64,000 nucleotides of DNA from Rhabdaerophilum calidifontis (lineage in GTDB: Bacteria; Pseudomonadota; Alphaproteobacteria; Rhizobiales; Beijerinckiaceae). The notes below the pieces were generated by a model. The model had not been told where the DNA came from. It saw nothing but the letters and a program-made list of their open reading frames with translations, and did no database searches. The stretch covers positions 20,991 through 84,990 of the forward strand of contig NZ_VTRS01000010.1 in the NCBI RefSeq assembly GCF_008641065.1, written 5' to 3'. The number at the start of each line of letters is the position of its first letter. Within the stretch, counting starts at the first letter, position 1. The position numbers and the translations under genes are program-made. Positions 26,823 to 34,712 of the stretch are shown here, one piece after another.

Positions 26823-28960
26823 GCCGCCTGCCCGACCGTGCCGAGCAATCGGTCCTGGTACCCTGCCCGGAGGGCTGCGGCGAGCGCCGGGGCGCGGGGA
26901 TCGGCGCCCGCCGGCAGCAGCGCGATGACGCCGTCGATGCGCCGCGCGATGTCGATCCGCCCGAGATCCGCCGAGCCGAGCGGCGGTCCGTCGATCAGGA
27001 TCACGCCGACGCGGAGGCCGGGCCCGCCGCCGCGCGGCGGGGCAGCGGCGGGATCGAGGATCAGCAATGCGCCGGATCCCGCATGGGCGAGGCGCCAGGC
27101 GCGCCGGCGGGCAGCGCCGATCTCGACCGTAATCGCCTCGCCGCGCCCTGCCAGCATCGCCGCCAGACCCGATGCCCCGCCCGTTCCGTCGACGAGCAGG
27201 ACATCGAGGCCGCGCCGGGCGAGGGCGCGGGCGAGATTGGCGGCGAGCGCCGGGTTGCTGCCCGCGCCGCCGGCACCGGAGACCATCAGGGTCGTTGACC
27301 GTCGGGGGTCGAGCCCCGGCGCGATCCGCTCCGCCAGCCGGATCATCGCGCGGGAATAGGGGGAATCCGGGTTGCGATCGACCAGATCGAGCGCGATTCC
27401 GGCACCCTGGCCGTGCCCTTCGCGGCCGAGCCAGCGCCCCCGCCCGGCGGGTAGAATCGCCGGCAGGATCGCGAGCGGCTCGGTTGACGGGTTCGCGGTT
27501 TCGGTGCGGTGGCGTCCGCGGCCGAGACCGCTGCCGAGGGGCCGCGCCGGAAGCCGGATGCCGCCCTGCGCCAGCGTTTCCAGCGCCAGCGCCAGGCCGA
27601 TGCCGGCGAAAAGCCCGGCCGCGAAGCCGAGCGCCAGGATCAGCGGGCGGTTGGGGAAGCTCCGCGCCTGCGGCGTCGCTGCCGGCTCGATCACCCGCCC
27701 CGCCGGCGTATCCACCGTGAGCCGCGCGATCTGCTCCTTGTCGCGCAGGAATTTCTCGTAGACCGCCTTCTGTGCATCGACCGCGCGTTCGAGTTCGCGC
27801 AGCCGCAGCAGCTTGGCATTGGTGGTGGTCGTCTCGGCCTTGAGCTGGTCGAGCTGGCGTTCGAGGCCGGCGACATGGGCGCGGGCGACCTGATAGGCCG
27901 TGCGCGCGCCTTCGGCAATGCGGTTCAGTTCCTCGTTGAGCAGGCGCCGAGTCTCGGCGAGTTGTTCGCGGATCTCGATCGCGGCCGGGTGGCGCGGGCC
28001 GAGCGTCGAGCGCGCATTGGCCTCGAGCCGCAGGATCTCCGCGATCTGGCCGCGCAGCCGGTCGATCGTCGCCGAGCGCAGCGCTTCGGGCATGGCATCG
28101 GGCGGCCGGCCGCTCTTCTTCAGTGCCTCGACCTGGTCGAGCCCGGCCTTGGCTTCCGCCATCCGGCGCTGCGCCTCCACGAGACCCCGGTTGAGTTCGC
28201 TGAGCTGCTGCTCGCCGACCAGCCGGCCTTCCGCGCCGATGATGCGGTTCTCGGCCTTGTAGGCCTCGACCCGGCCCTCGGCCTCGCGCAGCCGCCCCTG
28301 GAGATTGGCGAGATGCGTGTCGAGCCAGCCCGCCTCGCGCGTGGCGGTCTCGGATTTCGAATCGCGCCCGTCGGACAGATAGGCGCGCGCGACGGCATTG
28401 GCGATGCGGGCCGCTTTCTGCGCTTCGCGCGAGCGGATCTGGATCTCGACGACATAGGTCCGCTCCGGCCGCTTGACCTTCAGGGCTTGCTTGAGGTTGC
28501 GCAGCGCATTGGCCATGGGCTCGGCGGGGCCGCGCCCGAATTCCGGGTCTTCGGCGAGTTTTTCGGTCTCGATCACCCGGCGCAGCACCGCATCGGATTC
28601 GATCACCAGCGTCTGGCTGTCCACGAGATTGGGATCGTATCCGGCGCCGGTGCCGGTCCCCTCGATCTGGAAGCTCGCGCGGTTGCGCGGATCGACGAAG
28701 ATCGCGGTCGAGGCGACATATTGCGGTGTGGCAAGAAAGGCATAGGCCAGCGCGAGCCCGGTGGTCAGCGCGGTCGAGCCGGCGATCACCCGCCAGCGCC
28801 GCGCGAGGATCGCGCCGAATTCCGCGATGCCGATCATAGGCTCGCCCGGCGCGTCCGCCTGCGGCGCGGCGGGTCCGGACGCGGCAGCGCGCGCCGCGCC
28901 CGCGCGCCGGAGCGCCGGGCGTCCCGCCGATGTCAGACCTGTCCCTGTGCTCGCTTTCAT
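26819..28960 (-). CDS. GumC/Wzz-type polysaccharide co-polymerase with degenerate BY-kinase-like domain
   Basis: A 713-residue protein. A Pro/Ala-rich N-tail is followed by a Wzz domain: first TM at ~60-80 ('RWRVIAGSTALTTGLALAYA'), a long periplasmic coiled-coil region (~150-440, rich in 'ANLQGRLREAEGRVEAYKAE'-like repeats) and the second TM near 470-490. It controls chain length and export of the polymer. Residues ~555-713 align with a bacterial tyrosine kinase domain, but the Walker A position reads 'SGAGGAGSNPALAANLARAL' with Asn where Lys is needed, and no C-terminal tyrosine cluster follows. Walker A' ('VLLVDGTGG') and B ('VILIDGPPL') also look altered. Catalysis is therefore unlikely. 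I chose ATG 28960 over an upstream TTG. Confidence 0.87.
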   Translation of the reverse strand: MKASTGTGLTSAGRPALRRAGAARAAASGPAAPQADAPGEPMIGIAEFGAILARRWRVIAGSTALTTGLALAYAFLATPQYVASTAIFVDPRNRASFQIEGTGTGAGYDPNLVDSQTLVIESDAVLRRVIETEKLAEDPEFGRGPAEPMANALRNLKQALKVKRPERTYVVEIQIRSREAQKAARIANAVARAYLSDGRDSKSETATREAGWLDTHLANLQGRLREAEGRVEAYKAENRIIGAEGRLVGEQQLSELNRGLVEAQRRMAEAKAGLDQVEALKKSGRPPDAMPEALRSATIDRLRGQIAEILRLEANARSTLGPRHPAAIEIREQLAETRRLLNEELNRIAEGARTAYQVARAHVAGLERQLDQLKAETTTTNAKLLRLRELERAVDAQKAVYEKFLRDKEQIARLTVDTPAGRVIEPAATPQARSFPNRPLILALGFAAGLFAGIGLALALETLAQGGIRLPARPLGSGLGRGRHRTETANPSTEPLAILPAILPAGRGRWLGREGHGQGAGIALDLVDRNPDSPYSRAMIRLAERIAPGLDPRRSTTLMVSGAGGAGSNPALAANLARALARRGLDVLLVDGTGGASGLAAMLAGRGEAITVEIGAARRRAWRLAHAGSGALLILDPAAAPPRGGGPGLRVGVILIDGPPLGSADLGRIDIARRIDGVIALLPAGADPRAPALAAALRAGYQDRLLGTVGQAA

Positions 28961-29144
28961 GACCGCCGACAAAGACGCGCCCCGCTGCCGGATGCGGCCG
29001 GGGCACTCGCGACGACCCTGACAGATGATCCTTTACGAAGCGTTCACCATAACCCGGCGCCCGGCGGGTTTCGGCGGTTTCGTTGCGAGAAAATTGAAAT
29101 CTCTGGCGCAGGGATGGGGCGAGACCCGCAACCCCGGAGGCAGC

Positions 29145-30323
29145 ATGGCGCACGAGGCCGGCATCACCCTCGATCTGCCGCATTCGCCGCCACGGCAGGC
29201 CGCGGCGGCGAATGCGCATGGCCTCGTGCCGGGTATCGTCTGGTTCCGCGATGCGGCCGCGTTCGCGCCGCTCGTCGCCGGGCTTGAAGGCTCGCCCTTC
29301 CAGAGCCGGCATTGGCTCGCCGCCTGGCTTGATGTGTTCGGCGCGCCGGAGATCGAGCCCTTCCTGCTGACGCTCGCCGACCCGGATGGGACCACCCTCC
29401 TCGCCTTGCCGCTGGTCCGTCGACGGGACCGTGGCCTCGCCGTGATCGAGGTGCCGGATCTCGGCGTGACGGATTACGCCGCGCCGCTGCTCCGGCGCGA
29501 TCGGCTCGCCGATCTCCCCGGCCCGGCGGCCCTGTGGCGGCTGCTCAGCCGCGCCCTGCCGCCGGCCGATCTGCTCCGCCTCAACCGCATGCCCCCGGTC
29601 GTCGCCGGCATGGCGAACCCGCTCCATGCGCATCCCGCCGCCCGGCGGCACCGGCTCTCGGGTTGGCGGCTTGCGCTGCCGGCGGAGTATCCCGCCTATC
29701 TCGCGGCGCTGGGCAAGTCGCATCGCGAGAATCTCGGCAAGTTCCGTCGCCGCTTCGAGCGCGTCGAGGGCGCGGAGATCGCGGTGCTGCGCGACATTCC
29801 CGCCGCCTGCGCGGCGCTCGCCGATCTCGACCGCATGCAGGCGGCGCGCGTCCGGGAGATGGGACGGGATTACCATCTCGACCAGCCGCGGATCGCGGCG
29901 TTCTACCGCCGGCTGGTGGAAACCGGCATCGAAAGCGGCGAGACCCTGATGTGCCGGCTCGGTATTCCGGGCGAGACCCTCGCGCTGAATTACGCGGTTC
30001 GTGCCGGCGACCAGCTCGTCTATCTGCGTCTCACCAACGCCTTCGGGGAGTGGACACGCTATTCGCTCGGCACCATCGTCACCGATCAGGCGATCCGCGA
30101 GGCGCTGGCACTGGGCGTCACCACCTTCGATTTCGCGATGGGCGATTACGAGTACAAGCGCCGGTTCGGCGCCGTTATCGCGCCGCTGCATGATCTCGTG
30201 CTGCCGCTTTCCGCGAAGGGCCTGCCAGCTGCCGCGCTCTGGCATCTGCGCGACCGCATCGCCAAGAGTGGGTTCATCCGCCGCCTGACCGGACGGAGCG
30301 CCTTGCCGGCGCATCCGGCGTGA
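29145..30323 (+). CDS. CelD/BcsL-type GNAT acyltransferase
   Basis: A 392-residue cytoplasmic protein with a double GNAT fold. The signature region is 'RYSLGTIVTDQAIREALALG' followed by 'FDFAMGDYEYKRRFG', the motif of the CelD/BcsL (Acetyltransf_6) family, which is common in polysaccharide loci and is thought to acylate precursors. The upstream 'FQSRHWLAAWLDVFG' is also typical. The start at 29145 has GGAGG seven bases before it; the open frame extends 40 codons further up without support. It diverges from the co-polymerase gene and is convergent with the phn cluster (nine bases between stops). The acyl group is unknown. Confidence 0.85.
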   Translation: MAHEAGITLDLPHSPPRQAAAANAHGLVPGIVWFRDAAAFAPLVAGLEGSPFQSRHWLAAWLDVFGAPEIEPFLLTLADPDGTTLLALPLVRRRDRGLAVIEVPDLGVTDYAAPLLRRDRLADLPGPAALWRLLSRALPPADLLRLNRMPPVVAGMANPLHAHPAARRHRLSGWRLALPAEYPAYLAALGKSHRENLGKFRRRFERVEGAEIAVLRDIPAACAALADLDRMQAARVREMGRDYHLDQPRIAAFYRRLVETGIESGETLMCRLGIPGETLALNYAVRAGDQLVYLRLTNAFGEWTRYSLGTIVTDQAIREALALGVTTFDFAMGDYEYKRRFGAVIAPLHDLVLPLSAKGLPAAALWHLRDRIAKSGFIRRLTGRSALPAHPA

Positions 30324-30332
30324 AACCCGCGC

Positions 30333-30983
30333 CTAGCCCTTCAGGGCCTCGTATTTGGCGAGAAAATCCGCGACCGGGAGCGCGCGGAAATCGTCGAGCG
30401 CCGCCCGCAGCGCGGCATGGCTCCAGTCCCACCAGGCGAGCGCATCCATGCGCTGGCCGATCTCCGGCGGGAAGCGTTCGCGGATCGGCCGCGCCGGCAC
30501 GCCGCCGACAATCATGTAGGGCGCCACATCCTTCGAGACCACGGCGCCTGCCCCGATCACCGCGCCGTTGCCGATCGTCACCCCCGGCAGGATCGTCGCG
30601 CCGTGCCCGATCCAGACATCATGGCCGATGGTGATGCCGTTGGCGCGCCGCCAAGCGAAGAAATCCCCCTCAATCTCGGCATCCGGCCAGTAATCCTGGG
30701 CGCGATAGGTGAAATGGTGGAGGGTCGCGCGCCAGGTCGGGTGGTTGGTGGCGTTGATCCGGACATGCGAGGCGATGTTGACGAACTTGCCGATCTTCGC
30801 GGCCCAGGCCTCGGTCTGGCGGATCAGATAGGAATAATCGCCGATCTCGCATTCGCTGACGACGCAGCCCTCGTCGATCTCGGTATAGCGTCCGAGGATT
30901 GATTGCGTGACGCGCGCGGTCGGGTGGACCAGCGGCGTCTCGGAAAGCCCCTTGCGGGGTGCCGGCGCGGGCGCCGCCGTCAC
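30333..30983 (-). CDS. Hexapeptide-repeat acyltransferase of phosphonate operons
   Basis: A 216-residue left-handed beta-helix protein. Hexapeptide repeats run through '[20 protein letters not shown]' and '[20 protein letters not shown]', with the catalytic-type His in '[19 protein letters not shown]', followed by '[20 protein letters not shown]'. It fits the DapH/DapD/GlmU-related 'phn_thr' acyltransferases that accompany C-P lyase and phosphonate transport genes. Its start is a GTG overlapping the TGA of the second permease gene (GTGA), so it is the last gene of the phn operon. Known relatives modify aminophosphonates or intermediates, but its substrate is not shown. No C-P lyase core gene is present in the window. 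Confidence 0.83.
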   Translation of the reverse strand: MTAAPAPAPRKGLSETPLVHPTARVTQSILGRYTEIDEGCVVSECEIGDYSYLIRQTEAWAAKIGKFVNIASHVRINATNHPTWRATLHHFTYRAQDYWPDAEIEGDFFAWRRANGITIGHDVWIGHGATILPGVTIGNGAVIGAGAVVSKDVAPYMIVGGVPARPIRERFPPEIGQRMDALAWWDWSHAALRAALDDFRALPVADFLAKYEALKG

Positions 30984-31834
30984 GCCGTGACCCTGCGGCT
31001 GCCCGTCAGGCCGAGGCGCAGCTTGGTCGACAGGAAATCGATCGCGGCCACCGTGACCAGAACCATGATGATGATGAAGGAGACCCGGTCCCATTCATAG
31101 GTGCGGATCATCTCCGCGAGATGCAGCCCGATGCCGCCGGCGCCGACAATGCCGATGATGGTCGCCGAGCGGGTGTTCGATTCGAAGTAATAGAGCACCT
31201 GGCTCAGGAAGACCGGCAGCACTTCCGGCAGCAGCCCGAAGCGCAATCCGCCGAGATTGGTGGCGCCGCAGGAGAGCACGCCCTCGCGCGGTTTCGGATC
31301 CGCCGCCTCGATCGCCTCGGAAAAGAGCTTGGTGAAGGAGCCGATATCGCTGGTCATGATCGCGAGCACGCCGGCGAAAGGCCCGAGCCCGACGACATTG
31401 ATCCAGATGAGCGCCCAGATCAGCGTGTCCACCCCGCGCACCGTGTCCGAGAAGCGCCGCGTCAATTGCCGGGTGAGCCAGGTGCCGATCGTGCCGCGTG
31501 CGGCGAGAAAGCCGAGCGGAAAGGCAAGAATCGCCGCAAGCAGCGTGCCGAGAAAGGCGATCGCCACCGTCTCGGCCAGCGCCTTGAGGAAGAGTGGCGC
31601 CTGTCCGCCGGGCGAGGGCGGCACCATCAGCCCCAGGAAGGTGCCGAGCTGGGCGAGCCCGGTCCCGAGCCGTGCCAGCGAGAATTCCAGCCGGCCGAAG
31701 GCGAAAAGAGCCAGCGCCGCCATACCGCCGACAACGGCCAGCGTCGCGAGGCGGCTGCCGATCCCGGGGCGGACCAGCGCCGCATGGCGCTCCGCCACCG
31801 CCGCACGATCGGGGAAGAGATGCGGCTTTTTCAT
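30980..31834 (-). CDS. phnE: Phosphonate ABC transporter permease (second PhnE)
   Basis: A 284-residue inner-membrane permease with about six hydrophobic segments. The EAA loop that docks with PhnC is seen near '[20 protein letters not shown]', followed by '[20 protein letters not shown]', the family signature. It forms the pore together with the other PhnE. The ATG overlaps the stop of the upstream permease (ATGA). The first helix lies at residues ~30-50 and a periplasmic loop holds '[20 protein letters not shown]'. Two PhnE genes in tandem are common in alphaproteobacteria. Confidence 0.93.
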   Translation of the reverse strand: MKKPHLFPDRAAVAERHAALVRPGIGSRLATLAVVGGMAALALFAFGRLEFSLARLGTGLAQLGTFLGLMVPPSPGGQAPLFLKALAETVAIAFLGTLLAAILAFPLGFLAARGTIGTWLTRQLTRRFSDTVRGVDTLIWALIWINVVGLGPFAGVLAIMTSDIGSFTKLFSEAIEAADPKPREGVLSCGATNLGGLRFGLLPEVLPVFLSQVLYYFESNTRSATIIGIVGAGGIGLHLAEMIRTYEWDRVSFIIIMVLVTVAAIDFLSTKLRLGLTGSRRVTA

Positions 31835-32715
31835 CGGGCATGCTCCCGCGCGATCAGACGGTGGCGGATGCGCTCGGTGCCGATATCGATGAGGATGACG
31901 GTCGCGATCACGAGCAGGAGGATCGCCGAGACATCGGAATAGTAGAATTTGCGCACAGCCTCGATCAGTTCCTGGCCGATGCCGCCCGCGCCGACGAAGC
32001 CCATCACCGCCGCGCCGCGCACGTTGATCTCGAAGCGCAGCAGCGCGTAGGACGCGAAGTTCGACAGAACCTGCGGCACCACCGCGTAGCGGATCGCCTG
32101 CCAGCGCGAGGCGCCGGCGGCCACCGCGCCATCCACCGGTTTCATGTCGATATTCTCCACCACCTCGGCGAAGAGCTTCCCGAGCGCGCCGAAGGTGTGG
32201 ATCATGATCGCCAGCACGCCCGGCACCGGCCCGAGCCCGAAGGCGACCACGAAAATCAGCGCGAAGACCAGTTCCGGTACCGTGCGGCAGAATTCGAGGA
32301 TGCGCCGCGCGACGAACCGCTGCGTCTTGGAACGCCCGAGATTGGCCGAGGCCGCGAAGCAGAGGAAGAAGGCGCCGATCGCGCCGAGCAGCGTGCCGAG
32401 ATAGGCGATCAGCACCGTATCCGCGATATGGACGAGCCATTTCCGGATACCCCAGAACCATTCGCCGGGATCGGCAAAGACGAGGCGGCCGCTGTCGAGC
32501 ACGAAGATGCGGCCGAGATAATCGGGAAAGCGATAGGCATTCTCGATGAATTTCCGCAGGTCGACCTCTGCGGCTACACCCGCGAGCAGCACGCAGGCGA
32601 CAAGGACCACGAGGCCGAGCATGCTCGCGCGCCGCTTGGCCGCGCTCTCGGCCGCGTAATGCGCGAGATGCGGCGCGATCTGGTTCTCGGGCAGGCGGAT
32701 GACGGCGTGGGCCAT
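31831..32715 (-). CDS. phnE: Phosphonate ABC transporter permease (first PhnE)
   Basis: A 294-residue inner-membrane permease. It shows a first helix at ~30-50, the docking region 'AEVVENIDMKPVDGAVAAGA' and 'RGAAVMGFVGAGGIGQELIE', the conserved PhnE ending. Together with the next gene it forms the heterodimeric channel for phosphonates. A 10-bp hairpin in the gap after phnD may lower its expression relative to the binding protein. 103 bases separate it from the phnD stop. Confidence 0.93.
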   Translation of the reverse strand: MAHAVIRLPENQIAPHLAHYAAESAAKRRASMLGLVVLVACVLLAGVAAEVDLRKFIENAYRFPDYLGRIFVLDSGRLVFADPGEWFWGIRKWLVHIADTVLIAYLGTLLGAIGAFFLCFAASANLGRSKTQRFVARRILEFCRTVPELVFALIFVVAFGLGPVPGVLAIMIHTFGALGKLFAEVVENIDMKPVDGAVAAGASRWQAIRYAVVPQVLSNFASYALLRFEINVRGAAVMGFVGAGGIGQELIEAVRKFYYSDVSAILLLVIATVILIDIGTERIRHRLIAREHAR

Positions 32716-32769
32716 GGAAACTCGCGGACATCACGAAGGGCGGCGCGGGAGGGGCCACGCGCAGGCGGC

Positions 32770-32802
32770 GCGGTGCCGGAAGCGCGAGGCTCCCGGCACC
32801 GC
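32770..32802 (-). promoter_or_regulatory. Intercistronic hairpin between phnD and phnE
   Basis: Perfect 10-bp arms GCGGTGCCGG (32770-32779) and CCGGCACCGC (32793-32802) around a 13-base loop, in the phnD-phnE gap. No T-run follows. Such hairpins after binding-protein genes often stabilise the upstream mRNA or partly stop transcription, giving more PhnD than permease. Confidence 0.55.
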
Positions 32803-32818
32803 CCTAGGGCGAAGCGGC

Positions 32819-33727
32819 TTACGAGCCCTTCTTGCGGAGATTGTCGACGAATTTCTGGAGTTCGAGCGCCGGCAGGTAATCGTCGTGCTTGACCGGCAGC
32901 ATGCCGGTCGACTTGCCGTCGAACAGCTTGTCATAGGCGGCCTTGTTGGTCTTCGGCATCTCGCTGATCGACTTGCGGATCGCGGCCTTGAGATCTTCCG
33001 GAAGCGACTTCAGATACACGAAGGGATAGCCGGCGATCTTGTCCGATTTCATGATCATGCGGAACTCATCCGCCTTGACCATTCCCTTGCCGACCATGCG
33101 GCTGAGGTTCGAATCGTTGTCGGCGTTCCACCAGTTGAAGGCGACGTCCACGGTGCCCTGCTTGAGCGCGAGGATCGCGTTCTCGTGGCTGCCGGTGGTC
33201 AGCGTCTTGGCGAAGAACTTGGCCGGATCGATGCCTTCCTTGTTCAGCGCGAAGAGCGGAACATTGTAGCCCGAGGTCGAATTCGGATCGACGAGGCCGA
33301 GATTCTTGCCCTGGAGATCCTTGATCGTCTTGTAGGGATCGCCGGCGCGGACATAGGCGACCGAATAATAGCCGCCATTGCCGTTCGCATCCGCCGGCGT
33401 GAAGAACGGTTCGACGCCGCCATTCGTGACCGTGTAGGCGCGGATATAGGAGGAGGGGCCGTGCTCGCCGATATGGATCACGCCGGCGCGATGGCCCTCG
33501 ATCACCGCCGCGTAATCATTGGCGATGCGCAGCGTGACCTTCACGCCGAGATCCTTCGAGAGCTGCTCGATGAACAGGTCGTAGCGACCGGCGACGCCCG
33601 AGGCGTTCTCCGCCGGGACGACGGCATAGACGAGTTCCGGATATTTCGCCTTCCAATCCTGGGCGAGGGCCGGGGTGGCGAGCGCCGCAAGCGCGGTGCC
33701 GAGCATGAAGCGGCGGGTGATCGACAT
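32819..33727 (-). CDS. phnD: Phosphonate ABC transporter substrate-binding protein PhnD
   Basis: A 302-residue periplasmic binding protein. A signal peptide (residues ~1-23, 'RRFMLGTALAALATPALAQ') includes RR and may use Tat or Sec. The mature part has 'YAAVIEGHRAGVIHIGEHGP', 'KTIKDLQGKNLGLVDPNSTS' and 'ENAILALKQGTVDVAFNWWN', which are the PhnD ligand loops. It captures phosphonates (and in some homologues phosphite or phosphate esters) for the PhnE pair. AGGAAGG precedes the start. Length and motifs match the family; the preferred ligand is not readable. Confidence 0.93.
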   Translation of the reverse strand: MSITRRFMLGTALAALATPALAQDWKAKYPELVYAVVPAENASGVAGRYDLFIEQLSKDLGVKVTLRIANDYAAVIEGHRAGVIHIGEHGPSSYIRAYTVTNGGVEPFFTPADANGNGGYYSVAYVRAGDPYKTIKDLQGKNLGLVDPNSTSGYNVPLFALNKEGIDPAKFFAKTLTTGSHENAILALKQGTVDVAFNWWNADNDSNLSRMVGKGMVKADEFRMIMKSDKIAGYPFVYLKSLPEDLKAAIRKSISEMPKTNKAAYDKLFDGKSTGMLPVKHDDYLPALELQKFVDNLRKKGS

Positions 33728-33785
33728 GGTGGTCCTTCCTGTTGAGGCTGGCGTGTGAACTCTGCGAACGGGGGTGGCCCGCCGT

Positions 33786-34589
33786 TCAGGCGACGGCCGG
33801 CAGGGCCGCCGCGATCGCGGTGCCGGGCGCCGGGATCATGGTCATCGCCTCGTGGGCCTCGAGGCCGTAGAGCTCGCGGGCCGCGGCTTCGTCGAGCGCT
33901 TCCGGCGTGGCGTCGAACACCACGCGCCCCTGCGCCATGCCGATGAGGCGGTCACAATATTCCTTGGCGATGTCGAGATCGTGCAGATTGCAGATCACGG
34001 TGATGCCGAACTGCTTGTTGAGCCGCAGCAGCGCATCCATCACGAGCTTGGTGTTGCGCGGGTCGAGCGAGGCGATCGGCTCGTCGGCGAGCACGATATC
34101 CGGCTCCTGCACCAGCGCGCGGGCAATGGCGACGCGCTGCTGCTGGCCGCCCGAAAGCGTCTCGGCGCGCTGGGCGGCGAGATTGGCGATGTCGAACTGT
34201 TCGAGCGCCGACATCGCGATGGCGCGGTCGTCGGGCGACCAGATCTTGAGGAAGGACTTGATCTGCGAGGTATGGTTCAGCCGGCCCATCAGCACATTCG
34301 TCAGCACGTCGAGGCGGCCGACGATGTTGAACTGCTGGAACACCATCGCGCAGGAGGAGCGCCAAGCGCGCAGATCGGCGCCGCGCAGCGCGGTGACGTC
34401 GCGCCCGTCCCACAGGATGCGCCCCGAAGAGGGCTCCTGGAGGCGGTTGATCATCCGAAGCAGGGTCGATTTGCCGGCGCCGGAGCGGCCGATCACGCCC
34501 ACGAAGCTGCCGCGCCCGATCTCGAGCGAGACGGAATCCACGGCGATCTTGTTGCCGAAGCGCCGCGAGAGATCCTTGATTGTCAGCAC
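33786..34589 (-). CDS. phnC: Phosphonate ABC transporter ATP-binding protein PhnC
   Basis: A 267-residue ABC ATPase: Walker A '[18 protein letters not shown]', Q-loop in '[20 protein letters not shown]', signature '[20 protein letters not shown]', Walker B '[13 protein letters not shown]' and H-loop '[15 protein letters not shown]'. It powers the PhnE channel. The start is a GTG. The only ribosome-binding-like sequence (CGGGGG) sits in the 3' arm of a hairpin six bases upstream. A Pho box and a weak -10 lie just before that. First gene of phnCDEE-acyltransferase. Confidence 0.94.
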   Translation of the reverse strand: MLTIKDLSRRFGNKIAVDSVSLEIGRGSFVGVIGRSGAGKSTLLRMINRLQEPSSGRILWDGRDVTALRGADLRAWRSSCAMVFQQFNIVGRLDVLTNVLMGRLNHTSQIKSFLKIWSPDDRAIAMSALEQFDIANLAAQRAETLSGGQQQRVAIARALVQEPDIVLADEPIASLDPRNTKLVMDALLRLNKQFGITVICNLHDLDIAKEYCDRLIGMAQGRVVFDATPEALDEAAARELYGLEAHEAMTMIPAPGTAIAAALPAVA

Positions 34590-34595
34590 GAGAAA

Positions 34596-34616
34596 CCCCC
34601 GAACATCATTCGGGGG
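34596..34616 (-). promoter_or_regulatory. Hairpin covering the phnC ribosome binding site
   Basis: A perfect 8-bp stem, CCCCCGAA/TTCGGGGG with a five-base loop. On the minus strand the 3' arm ends six bases before the phnC GTG and contains the only purine-rich Shine-Dalgarno candidate. The stem also lies close to the expected transcription start, so the leader would be only about 25 bases. TTTCT follows, which also allows weak attenuation. Confidence 0.55.
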
Positions 34617-34635
34617 ATCGACATATCGGCCTGAT

Positions 34636-34653
34636 ACAACAGTTGGATGACAG
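34636..34653 (-). promoter_or_regulatory. Pho box and promoter of the phn operon
   Basis: On the minus strand the sequence reads CTGTCAT-CCAA-CTGTTGT: two 7-base direct repeats with a 4-base spacer. The first is the exact PhoB half-site and the second matches five of seven positions. About nine bases downstream is ATATGT (34621-34626), a weak -10, at the spacing usual for PhoB-activated promoters. This predicts induction under phosphate starvation. Confidence 0.75.
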
Positions 34654-34654
34654 T

Positions 34655-34670
34655 CCCGAGGCGCCTCGGG
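34655..34670 (-). terminator. 16-bp palindrome between glpD and the phn promoter
   Basis: Perfect palindrome CCCGAGGCGCCTCGGG, directly upstream of the Pho box and 43 bases after the glpD stop. It can fold as a 6-bp stem with a GCGC loop and may end glpD transcripts, but it lacks a T-run; it could also be a protein site. Confidence 0.35.
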
Positions 34671-34712
34671 GTGCGTGGGAACTCGGGGCGCGCGGGAAAG
34701 GGGCCTGCCGCT

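Noticed and set aside
26819..28960. Functional tyrosine autokinase
   Set aside because: The Walker A lysine is replaced and there is no C-terminal tyrosine cluster.
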